This document shows positions 1 through 7,968 of a stretch of 10,109 nucleotides of DNA, one piece after another. Numbering within the stretch: position 1 is the stretch's first letter; each line of letters opens with the position of its first letter. Location: assembly GCA_003024985.2 (NCBI GenBank), contig PXIH01S0025010.1; one strand, given 5' to 3'. The DNA comes from Euperipatoides rowelli. Its lineage: Eukaryota > Onychophora > Udeonychophora > Euonychophora > Peripatopsidae. A program made the position numbers and the translations under genes. Below the pieces are notes generated by a model. It searched no databases. It had not been told where the DNA came from and saw only the letters and a list, made by a program, of their open reading frames with translations.

Positions 1-62
1 TTTAAGTTTTGATTGTTTTGTGCCATCTTTTGTTCTAGCCCTGCAAATTTTTGTTCAAAAAG

Positions 63-491
63 CTAATATAGCGCGGTGAGGCTTTCTGTTTTTACCAGGT
101 CGACTACTTCCCCACTATCTGAGCTTTCCGCTGGCTCTAATGAGTCCTGAGGGGTTGATTGGCCTATAGGGGTTAATTCTTCCCCGTCTAATTCATCTTC
201 CGAGTTTACGTTGGGGTGACATCCGTTACATAGCAACTGGTGTAACACTTTAAACATGAAGTCTACAAAATTAGGAGGATAATATGCTCTCTTTAAAACT
301 TTGAAAAAAAAAAGAGCTATTAAAGCCGCTTCATGAGTTGGCATGACTTGATCAAAAATAATCATTATAAAATCTCTATATACATGTATTCCCTCAATAT
401 TTTTATTAAACATATCCACCAACTCCGCATAACTAAAAGCAAGTAGAGCAAGCGTCCCTTTCCTATTCAACAATGGCGGAGGAGTATCCAT
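63..491 (-). CDS. Unrecognised 142-aa open frame; possible host exon or small gene
   Basis: The frame is uninterrupted from an ATG at 489-491 to a TAG at 63-65; it extends a few codons further upstream only through non-ATG codons. Roughly the first 95 residues are hydrophobic and helix-like, with segments such as LALLAFSYAELVDMF, VYRDFIMIIFDQVMP and AALIALFFFKVLKRA. The last 45 residues form an acidic, Ser/Pro-rich tail (EDELDGEE, then ESSDSGEVVD). The base composition is clearly less AT-rich than the adjacent retrotransposon and there are no stops, so it looks less decayed. In its own sense it follows a T18 run and then ...GTTAAG, which resembles a 3' splice site, so it may be an exon rather than a complete gene. 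The helix pattern faintly recalls a cyclin box of the fungal Pho80/PCL type, but this is only an impression. It could also be a gene carried by another mobile element. Confidence 0.45.
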   Translation of the reverse strand: MDTPPPLLNRKGTLALLAFSYAELVDMFNKNIEGIHVYRDFIMIIFDQVMPTHEAALIALFFFKVLKRAYYPPNFVDFMFKVLHQLLCNGCHPNVNSEDELDGEELTPIGQSTPQDSLEPAESSDSGEVVDLVKTESLTALY

Positions 492-504
492 CAGCTTAAC
501 ATGC

Positions 505-522
505 AAAAAAAAAAAAAAAAAA
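505..522. repeat. A18 homopolymer (T18 on the minus strand)
   Basis: An uninterrupted run of 18 A on the plus strand lies between the 142-aa minus-strand frame and the end of the LINE remnant. In LINE sense it is a T run, so it is not that element's poly(A) tail. It could be the polypyrimidine tract of a splice acceptor for the minus-strand frame at 63-491, or the tail of something inserted in plus orientation. Confidence 0.9.
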
Positions 523-544
523 CAGACAAAGTGGCCTTAAAATT

Positions 545-1779
545 CAAGAACGTTTTAAAAGCATTGGCCCTCAAAGTGAAAAAATAAACTCTCAATTTTA
601 TGCAGTATGAGTCCACCCTTCATAATTGGTCCCTACAGGACCAATTTCATTCCCCACAAAATTTTATTGATGACTGAATACAATGAATCAATGTACTTCT
701 TTGTAAATTTAACATGACTCGCATAGTAATATAACTTTGAAAATAAATAATAGTTAACGATTTTTACCTTCATACCTTTTCTCAATTCTTACTCTCACCT
801 GCATAAAATAATCATAAATTTCTACTTGCAACTTATTTCTAACAACATTCCCTATATATATGGATATGGAAGCCCCAAACCTTATCCAGCAACGACAAAT
901 TGAACTGTTTATCTACAATATTCATAAAGGGCCACCATACATACATTTTTTGCATATTAAAAACAAAGCTGCTACTCCTCGCAAACCTTTAAATTAACCA
1001 AAATGTTGAACAAAAATAGTAAAGTCATCTATGTAATCATAAGCTGTAACCATGACATTTAAGCTTGGTATCATTATATCGTTAAGCAACTTATTTACAT
1101 ACAGTGCAAACAAATTATTTTTACCAAGACCTTTAGGTTTACATAGTCAAAGGCCTTTCAGACATCCAGAAGCACAATAGCAGCTAATTTTGATTTCAAT
1201 TGTTTTATTTGTAAAATCGCCTCCTGTAAGATAAACAGAGCATTGTGAATATTTGAACCCTTCTTCGCAAACTGAAAAGGTGACAAATGTCACCTAAAAA
1301 TCTAGTAAAATAGGAATTCAAAATTTTTGCAAACAATTTTGATTCAAGGTTCTGAATATTTGTCAACCTAAGACTATTTAAACCCAAATTCTGATTCCAG
1401 GCTATTTTCTTTCTTAAAAGCACCATAATGAATGGATCATAGATGTATTGAAGTAAACTTTATTTAACCAAAGAATAAACAACACATTCAAACCCGGAAT
1501 AATCACATGGGAAATGGCTTCCACAAAATTCTTAGTAAAAAAATCCGGCCCTAGGGCACTGTGCAAATTTAGCTCACACAGCACACCCAGGATAATTTGT
1601 TCATTAATTTCAATATTAAATCCACTCTGTGAAGCATAATCAATATCAAACTCAACATCATTCATTACTAAAATATAATCACTTGGAATGTTATAATATA
1701 TTTCATAATAGTATTTATAAATTTCACTTATCATATCCAAGCTCCTGAGATTCTGTTGACCATCATGTATAAAATTCAA
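545..1779 (-). pseudogene. LINE ORF2, reverse transcriptase domain (frameshifted, internal deletion)
   Basis: The RT copies element RNA at the nicked target. In order, the minus strand shows: the entry region (DSLNFIHDGQQNL, then YKYYYEIYYN); the conserved fingers motif LHSALGPDFFTKNF near 1530-1570; RLTNIQNLESKLFAKIL (the usual RPISL-N-yKi-akil block) in another frame; QFAKKGSNIHNALFILQE near 1220-1274; motif A LDV-stop-KAFDYV at 1140-1169 with its Asp kept; LFALYVNKLLND near 1090; the catalytic box YIDDFTIF with YIDD at 1024-1035; and the post-RT segment VKIVNYYLFSKLYYYASHV ... ILWG ... KGGLIL between 767 and 605. At least three frame changes and several stops show it is dead. Only 135 bases separate the motif A and YIDD aspartates, so motif B is deleted. 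Confidence 0.92.
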
Positions 1780-1949
1780 AGAATCAGCTGTCTTTTTATT
1801 AAAAAAACATTAATGAAGTTAAGCTAGTTATCTCACCTCTAGTAGCCACTATTTACTTTTTTTAGAAATAATTAATTTGTATTTTGCCGCATTTTAGTCA
1901 ACTCTATCAATTCATGCTTACACTTAAAAAAAAAAACGGAATATCCTTT

Positions 1950-2888
1950 CTATCTAAATTTTTCTAAGTGATTAATCACCATAGTTAAATGTGACAATTG
2001 CTGATTAATGTTCCACTTAAATTGCTCATTAAATTCTATAATTACAGTAGTACTTTCCCTCTTACAATCCAACCACAATTGAACAGTTAGTTCCCTACCC
2101 ACCAACATTTGGTTGACCAAAATATACAAATCAGAATAGAAATTACAATCAAAAATTAATTCAGGATGCAAGTACCCATGCTTCTGCATCACTGAGTAAT
2201 ATGGTATCCGTGTCCTAGCCCTAACCTTAAAATCCACCATAACCCGTACATGATCTGACAAAATTGAAGGCTTCAGATAATAATGCGGTTTAGAAAAAAT
2301 AGGCCCTGCAACTAAAAGATAATCCAAATGATTTGAAACTGCAGCCATCCTAGTTGGCAACATATCTATATTGTGAGCAGTCACTAATCCATTATTTTAT
2401 AGAATTTCAGGCATACTTCAATATTATGCAATTAACCCAACCCAGAGACATTAAAGTCTCCAGCCATCAAAATATGTACATAACCATGTGGAATCTGTGA
2501 CAACACTGAGCTCATCATAATCCTATTAGCACTCAAGTTATTTGGCCCATAATAATTAATGAGTACAACCTTTACCCCCTTCACAGATAAACTCAACAAT
2601 GTAATTTGGACTAGAACACGCTATGTACACTAGTAACCTCAAGTGCTCTGGAAATTAAAATTACCATCCCTTATTCACTGAAATAGAGAGAGCCTGAAAT
2701 AGATGATAATGCTTTTGAAAATTTTCCAGATGATTATTAAAGGCTTCTTTTAATTTCACTTCTTGCAAGAAGCATATATCTATATCTGAAGCCAACAACA
2801 TAACCAAGACTCTTTTCTTTTTTGTAAACTGATTCATTCCCTGAGTATTAAATGAACAAAATTTTATTCTATCTCCTATACTTGTCAT
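1950..2888 (-). pseudogene. LINE ORF2, N-terminal apurinic-like endonuclease domain and linker
   Basis: This domain nicks the target DNA to prime reverse transcription. It starts at an ATG (2886-2888). Motifs of the endonuclease/exonuclease/phosphatase fold appear in order: CSFNTQG (Asn at residue 14), CFLQEVK (Glu at residue 43), LINYYGPNN (near 2550), AGDFN at 2450-2464, LDYLLV at 2310-2327 (the usual IDY position) and SDH at 2250-2258. The metal-binding and catalytic residues Asn, Glu, Tyr, Asp-Asn, Asp and Asp-His are therefore still recognisable. The domain is split over at least two frames: a shift near 2660, a stop after GDFN near 2440, and an open 144-codon stretch from 2384 to 1950 carrying the last two motifs plus an amphipathic linker (WLDCKRES, FNEQFKWNINQQL). 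It cannot be expressed as one protein. Confidence 0.9.
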
Positions 2889-3349
2889 AATGAAAATTAA
2901 TTAAGTCTGTTCTAAAATCAATTAATAAATGCTGAATATAATACCTTAAATATAAACAAAGTAAATTATTAATGCAAGTCATAAAACAAAGAAATAATAA
3001 TAAAAAATAATAATTTGCTATTGATGCCTCTTCCCTATAACAGACAACATTAAACAGACAGCCCCCATTAGATAATGAACTTAAGTATCTAAAAACAACC
3101 CTCTGTTGAAGTCCCTTCACACATCATCAACACCAGTAACACAACATCTATTGCAATGCTTATATGTTGTAANATAACACCAGAAATTAACTCATAGCAA
3201 AAAATTATCATAACAAAATTATGTTTCAAAATCATCTTGAATTTTTAGTTTCTTTGCACCCCTCCCCCCTTCTTGACCATTCACTAGTTTCAATGGACTA
3301 AATTCACCATCAGGTCATGTTTGTTCTTCTTTTGATTATTATCTCCCTG
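2889..3349 (-). other. Spacer between LINE ORF1 and ORF2
   Basis: This stretch separates the last readable ORF1 sequence from the ATG of the endonuclease region. The part near 3240-3320 is lysine-rich in element sense (KKNKHDL, KKGEGCKETK) and may be the charged ORF1 tail after frameshifts. The rest is AT-rich with no convincing coding signal. It contains the single ambiguous base of the window at 3173. Confidence 0.6.
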
Positions 3350-4303
3350 CTATTTTCCTTGCAAAGATTGACCATAAAATAGCTCTAGTAAGCATCCATT
3401 TGAGAACTTGCTATAATATATTACACAGGGATGGGCTGGACCCTGGTACGAAAAACACCATTTTCACCAATGTCTATCACATGATCTAATATCATGTTGC
3501 TGATCCAGGCATCGATAACATAACCTTGGGCACTCGGACAGGTGGACCCACCCTTTGATATTAAACTTGGATAATATCAAATAGGGCAAATCATAAATAG
3601 GTACTTTCTCCTTCAGTGCCATTGTAATGTAAACCGGTGTAGTACAGTAAGTTACCTTCTCATTTATAACCTTCTGAGTAGGTTTTATTGTCAAAATATC
3701 TCCATAGGTCCTCAAAATATCCACCATTTCTAACTCCACAGTTGAATAAGGAATCCATAGCACACTAAATTTAGCCATGTTATTAGACAGTAGACTATCA
3801 GCAAATAAAACATGGAAATCTCCAAACACTTTAAACTGTTGCTTAAAAACCTGCATCCCTTCTGCCGTATTAAAGGCTATAAAATTATACACAGGATAAT
3901 TCAGTTTATTTAACTCCCTAAGATTTTCCAAAATATTTAATGTATCCAACAAATCTATTTGATTTTCAGTCAACATCCTTTGAGTTTTAAAATTGCTATC
4001 TACAATCACAAAAACATTTGATTTCTCCGTCACTAATAAACCTTATTTTTTGAAATTATCTATCACAAGCTCCTTAGCATTCACCTTGGTCATGGACGCC
4101 AAAATCATATTACTAAGTAAAATATTTTTTAAAACAAGAAAAAGTTCAATACCTGTGTACTTTCCTGTTCTTTTATAAGCATTTCTACTCGTTAAAAATG
4201 CCACTTTTCTTCTATAAGCTTTCCACAACAGCAACCATTCCATAGCACAATTTGTCCTTTCATTTGAATTATACAATCTTTGCTTCCTGCGATTCCATAA
4301 CAC
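3350..4303 (-). pseudogene. LINE ORF1 remnant, nucleic-acid-binding protein with CCHC zinc knuckle
   Basis: ORF1 proteins of this LINE type bind the element RNA and form the ribonucleoprotein particle. A single frame runs from about 4303 to 3350, broken by a TAA at 4043-4045 and a TGA at 3464-3466. Coding-like sequence continues across both stops in the same frame (NAKELVIDNF before the first, VTEKSNVFVIVDSNF after it), so I read this as one gene. The middle has the RRM-like pattern of these proteins (FSVLWIPYSTVELEMVDIL). It ends in a perfect CX2CX4HX4C knuckle at 3479-3520 (CYRC...H...C). After the second stop there is a damaged second knuckle, CFSYQGPAHPC, where the second Cys is now Tyr and the spacing before the last Cys is shortened. 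No good ATG marks the start; the N-terminus is probably lost. Confidence 0.8.
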
Positions 4304-4430
4304 AAAAGGAATAATAATATTATAAATAATTTAACAAAATAAATCAAAGAAGTATTTAATACATCAAAATAACTAGCTAGAGACAGTTCCCAGTTAACCC
4401 ATCCAAGAGATAGAGGGTGCATGGGAAATA
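4190..4430 (-). pseudogene. Possible remnant upstream of LINE ORF1 (ORF2 C-terminus-like or 5' region)
   Basis: On the minus strand an ATG at 4422 opens a 76-codon frame (LGWVNWELSLASYF, then a hydrophobic stretch ending LLFLLCYGI) that overlaps the start of the ORF1 remnant in another frame. A shift near 4300 would run it into LWNRRKQRLYN and MEWLLLWKAYRRK. A hydrophobic stretch followed by W-x-R-(R/K/N) resembles the C-terminal end of LINE ORF2 proteins. If so, a second copy's 3' end abuts this copy's ORF1. The alternative is that it is simply the element's own 5' region. The similarity is by eye only. Confidence 0.25.
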
Positions 4431-4949
4431 TACATTTTTAATTTTTTCATTTCTTTCATTCAGGATTATGAGATTCAGTTGCTTCCTAGTCAAGTAATAA
4501 TAATTTTTAATGCTTGGTTTTATTTTTTAATTTTTAGCCACAAGCATTGGCAGTACATAACAAGTTTTTATTGTTATATAATTATGTCTGTTATAGTTCA
4601 TAGTTTTTATTATAAAAATTAATTTTAGTATTTAAATTTTCTTAAATAAATGTCAGTTCTGAGACATTAGGTTTTTAATTTGAACTTAAATGAAGTCCTT
4701 AATTTCTTAAACAATTATTTTAAATATTTATGTTAGTTTTTAAATGATCAATTCAATTTTTAATGTTTTATTTAATTCTATTTAGGCTTTCATGGACAGG
4801 GTAAACTTAAACCAAACCTTTTCTCTGAAGTTTGTGATAGAAGTTTTTCTCTAATGATACCTTCTATAACAATCAAAATTGGATTTTTTCCGAGATTTAA
4901 TTTTTACCTTAGTATTTCTAGACAACTTAGTCTAATTTTTTTTTACATG
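4431..4949. other. AT-rich spacer, no gene seen
   Basis: The stretch is dominated by short A and T tracts and has stops in all frames at short intervals. The only thing resembling a gene part is a 15-base segment at 4786-4800 with splice-like borders, too short to support. Confidence 0.6.
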
Positions 4950-5215
4950 GTGTGGGTTGTCTATAGATTTTGTAGGAACTTTCATGACTCACACTGATAT
5001 CGGTCCTTCAGATTAGCCTGTAAGGGCATACAGACTAGCTCTCCTCTTGTGGATAATTTTGTGGTAGGGGTTTGCCCCATTGCTCTTGATCTGATGTGAG
5101 AACTCTTCTGTGTCTTAATAGAAAGCTAACTCTGGTAATTACTGTGTCAGGGCTTGTTGGAGTGAATGGATTGGAAAACAAGATAGCTTACTCTTAAAGC
5201 TTAAAATCAATAGCT
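4950..5215. other. GC-richer island of unknown origin
   Basis: Base composition is noticeably more balanced here than in the flanks, with words such as CACACTGATATCGGTCC and GGGGTTTGCCCCATTGC. No single frame is open through the whole stretch. Such islands in AT-rich genomes are usually exons or the remains of a repeat; I recognise neither. Its right end contains the candidate exon at 5122-5217. Confidence 0.45.
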
Positions 5216-5217
5216 AA
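5122..5217 (+). CDS. Candidate host exon, weak
   Basis: An acceptor-like sequence (TTCTGTGTCTTAATAG) ends at 5121. It is followed by 31 sense codons and a TAA at 5215-5217 in the phase starting exactly at the acceptor. The peptide includes SGNYCVRACWSEWIGKQDS, which is richer in Cys and Trp than random AT-rich translation. It would be a terminal exon. I recognise no family, and the acceptor pyrimidine tract is mediocre. It may instead be part of an old repeat that makes up the GC-richer island. Confidence 0.25.
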   Translation, partial: KANSGNYCVRACWSEWIGKQDSLLLKLKINS

Positions 5218-6007
5218 AATCAGCAGATAAACCTGACATATATTATTAATATTTTAATATATTAAAAAAATCCCAAAGTAAAAATAATATTTTTAAAATT
5301 CTTCCATTCGAATATAATATATTAAATATTTAAAAAGTAAATACTGTAGAATTTTTTTTACATACTTTTAAGAATTAAATAGTTCTAGACATACTGTAAA
5401 TCAATTTCTAAAAAGGAGAGAAATTAAACAATGTATTAAAACTTTGATTGAAAAATCATTATGTAAAATTCTAATATTGTATGGATTAGAAACAAATGAC
5501 ATTCTTATTGTGTTGTACTTTTAATAAAAAGTTAAAAAACACTATTGATTTTTGTTAAATATTTAACACATTTATAGGCAAAAATAAAGAAACATTATTT
5601 TATTAATAGATTTTTTTAGTCAAATGAATACTAAAAAGAGGAAAAAAAATGTTTTTGGTAAATATTTTCCACACTTTGTCTAAACTAATACAATACTTTG
5701 ACACAAGCCAACAACTAAATTATCCATTATTTATCAATAGTTATCACCTCTTAAATAAATAAATAAAAAAAAAAATATCATTACTAAATGATTGAAATTT
5801 AGTTTTTAATGACAATGTAAATCAATACTTTATCATAGTGACTGTATTAAAAAAGTAATTGATTAAAACAATTTTGTATTGATCTGATTAACAATACTGC
5901 TAAAAGGAAGATGTAAACATAGCTCTCAATAGCTTAATGTTGACTAGCTATACAGTATATGATTGATTCTTTTACTTTATTTGACAACTTTGGTGTCTTT
6001 GTGATAG
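5218..6007. other. AT-rich spacer, no gene seen
   Basis: Long A/T tracts and simple stretches such as AAATAAATAAATAAA followed by an A run near 5753-5775 fill this interval. No open frame of interest and no RNA-gene signature was found on either strand. Confidence 0.6.
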
Positions 6008-6073
6008 TATTCGACAAAACTTGTCCAATCAAGATGATACAATAGGTGTCAGAGAAGCTGAACAAGTTCATAG
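6008..6073 (+). CDS. Candidate internal host exon, 66 nt
   Basis: The segment follows an acceptor-like TTTGGTGTCTTTGTGATAG and ends at a possible donor, CATAG followed by GTGATA. One frame is open throughout (first base completes a codon, last two start one) and reads QNLSNQDDTIGVREAEQV, a hydrophilic, helix-like peptide with balanced amino-acid use, unlike the surroundings. The length is a multiple of three. The donor is only a moderate match to GTRAGT. Its exit phase (two bases) does not fit directly onto the candidate exon at 7396-7447, which needs one base, so an intervening exon or a different border would be required. No family is recognised. Confidence 0.35.
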
Positions 6074-6205
6074 GTGATAGTTTATTTATTTTTTATTCAG
6101 TAAGAAAACATCAGTAACTCAAAACAACAGTTTTATATTTTAATATTTTTAACAAATAAATATTTTATTAACAAATATTTAATTTCGGGAGCCAACTGTG
6201 TATTG

Positions 6206-6210
<5 letters not shown>

Positions 6211-6240
<30 letters not shown>
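6211..6240. repeat. A30 homopolymer
   Basis: Thirty consecutive A on the plus strand end immediately before the LINE-like linker fragment (GCAGACAG...). The run lies on the 5' side of that fragment, so it is not its own tail. It may be the tail of an upstream plus-strand insertion, or an expanded lysine-coding A tract. Confidence 0.95.
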
Positions 6241-6241
<1 letters not shown>

Positions 6242-6464
6242 CAGACAGTTTGGTGGGAAGAAATCCAGAATGCAATTAAAGAAAGAAGATATTTTAATAG
6301 GCAATGGAAAAAAATCCAGAAAGAATAATGTTTCAAAAGAATTACAATATAATTTAAATAAACTATATATTGAAAATTTGTTTTCGAAAATAAAGGAATC
6401 CCAAGCAATGTGTAAACAAAATTATAAACCTTTATTGCAAATGGGAACACTGATTGCCCATTAA
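6242..6464 (+). pseudogene. Fragment resembling the endonuclease-RT linker of a second LINE copy
   Basis: Two adjacent plus-strand frames together give a coiled-coil-like, charged polypeptide. The first (6242-6325) reads QTVWWEEIQNAIKERRYF then NRQWKKIQKE and stops at TAA 6326-6328. The second, shifted, continues as VSKELQYNLNKLYIENLF then KIKESQAMCKQNYK up to TAA 6462-6464. The pattern (aromatic start, F-N-x-Q-x-K, then a heptad-like ELQ/INQQL helix) matches by eye the linker of the main element near 2090-1960 (WLDCKRES, FNEQFKWNINQQL). The orientation is opposite to the main element. No endonuclease or RT motif flanks it, so it is a short isolated piece or a chance resemblance. Confidence 0.45.
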
Positions 6465-7395
6465 TATGCCACCTGCTAATTTCACCCAAATTTGCAGGAC
6501 TATTTGTTACCCCAATTATCATTACTTCAATAGTGTATGATTATTAAGTACAATTTCATATGGAGAGTTTACAAGAGATGAGCAAATATTAGGAAATAAT
6601 CTATTCATTTTGAGATTTTAGTTGACAAAATGCATTGGGAACTTAGGATTATATCCCTTTTTTAGCCTTTCTCCCACATCACATAACTCAAATTTTCACT
6701 CAAACATTTTTTGACCACAAAAAATTAGTCACTAGTCATTATTAAGAAGCTTTCTAGGTAATCCTATTTAATAATTTTTTTTGTATTAATGAAATCATAT
6801 TATTTTGTTTTAGGTTGTGAGCCTTGTATCAGTAAAAAAAAATGACAAATGGTCTATATGACATTTGGATTTAATTATGGTAAGCCTTGGCTGGGATATT
6901 AAAACTTTCACTACTCTAGTTGAAGTGAGTATGCAATAAGTGTAACAGGAACCACTTCCCCAATTTCATTTAATCAGTTGAAAATAATTCAAACATTAAA
7001 ACACAACATCAATATATTATAAAAACAAGTTAATATTTAAACCAGCATTAGTATTGATATTTTAATTACAAAGCAATTTATGCATTCAACAATTAAACAA
7101 GAGAAGGAGACAAAAAAATATTTATTTCTAATTATTTAAAAGACAAAACTCATCAACCACTCAAAAAGAAGACAGAAAAATAAGTTTAGCTCATTCAGAA
7201 TAAAATATCTTGTCAACCACTCAATTATATAGAATGACTATGATATACTGTTTATGATTATTACAAAAGGATTCCAAAATAGATAACAGGAAACTATAGC
7301 CGTCCATTACAGCAGGTTTTCTAAAAATTCACATCTAATTATAAACTTTGCTTACAAATGTTTCCGAAGAAGTAGTTTGCCTTTAATTGTTTCAG
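6465..7395. other. AT-rich spacer with a short spaced repeat
   Basis: No gene is supported. The interval contains a 12-base word, TCAACCACTCAA, at 7153-7164 and again at 7213-7224, exactly 60 bases apart in direct orientation. A segment at 6814-6879 has good splice-like borders but no open frame. Confidence 0.6.
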
Positions 7396-7447
7396 ATGAA
7401 GAAAAGACAGGACCTGCACCGGAACTGAGAATAATTATACAAGCCTG
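7396..7447 (+). CDS. Candidate internal host exon, 52 nt, with strong splice borders
   Basis: A pyrimidine-rich acceptor (CTTTAATTGTTTCAG) ends at 7395, and a near-consensus donor (CTG followed by GTAAGA) begins at 7448. Between them one frame is open: two bases finishing a codon, 16 codons, then two bases. It reads EEKTGPAPELRIIIQA, preceded by Asp if the previous exon ends in G. The segment is much richer in G and C than its flanks and ends as sharply as an exon should. I do not recognise the protein. It is the best evidence for a plus-strand host gene crossing the right half of the window, but one 52-base piece cannot prove it. Confidence 0.45.
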
Positions 7448-7968
7448 GTAAGACACTATCTATAGAATTACTAAAATGCAAACTGCCAAACATTATATCA
7501 TTTTTGAATAGCTGAAATTAGTTCCCTTATATCTATTTAAATATTCCACATAAATCTAAGTTATAAAAAATAAACCAGTTTATCAATTTCTAAGTATCTT
7601 AATTTGTTAATTTGGTTTTTATAATTTCTTAATGCATTAATCATTATTCTATTTCAGTCATAGATAAATATTTTCTCATTAGTCCCCTGCATGTACCTTG
7701 GTTACATAAGAGTTGTAACACCTTGAAAAGATTTCTGATTAGTCTCAAATGTATAAACAAAGGAAACCAACCCACCCATTTAAAACCATTATTCATGGCC
7801 ACTTTGGTTACTTAAATCAAATTACTTCATGCTTACAATTAAAACAATATTTATTGAACTGTTTACCATTTTCCATATTATTTAATGCTTGAGTGCTTAG
7901 TGAAATAATTGTGGATGGTTAATCATGCAAATCATCACTGCAGTCTTGATTATAATTAGCTATTGTTG
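7448..7968. other. AT-rich spacer, possible intron
   Basis: If the segment at 7396-7447 is an exon, this would be the start of the following intron. No downstream partner exon in plus orientation could be identified with confidence. No other feature was seen. Confidence 0.5.

Larger units (their letters stand above)
545..4303 (-). mobile_element. Decayed non-LTR retrotransposon (LINE), Tx1/L1-like two-ORF type
   Basis: Reading the minus strand from high to low coordinates gives an ORF1 remnant with CCHC knuckle, a spacer, an apurinic-like endonuclease, a linker, and a reverse transcriptase with its post-catalytic region, all in the canonical LINE order. Each part is protein-like only across several frames, with scattered stops, so the copy is inactive. 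The arrangement of a CCHC ORF1 plus an APE-type endonuclease and RT fits the L1/Tx1 group; the exact clade is inference. The 5' end is not defined: stops appear in the ORF1 frame just above 4303. The 3' end is truncated, since the ORF2 region beyond the post-RT GGL motif is not seen and no poly(A) tail is visible in element sense. No convincing target-site duplication was found by eye. Confidence 0.9.

Noticed and set aside
2869-3120. 83-codon minus-strand frame overlapping the start of the endonuclease ORF.
   Set aside because: Composition is that of random AT-rich translation, and the endonuclease frame explains the overlap.
3993-4178. 61-codon plus-strand frame.
   Set aside because: Antisense shadow of the LINE ORF1 remnant.
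4786-4800. Possible 15-nt microexon (TTCTATTTAG before, GTAAAC after).
   Set aside because: Too short to support from sequence alone, and no neighbouring exon is established.
6133-6522. 129-codon minus-strand frame across the A30 run.
   Set aside because: It is held open by a poly-Phe stretch from the homopolymer and has random hydrophobic AT-rich composition; it is antisense to the LINE-like fragment.
6814-6879. Segment with a good acceptor (TTATTTTGTTTTAG) and donor (GTAAGC), a possible 66-nt exon.
   Set aside because: All three frames contain stops within it, also if one base is added to or removed from the A9 run, so it cannot be an internal coding exon.
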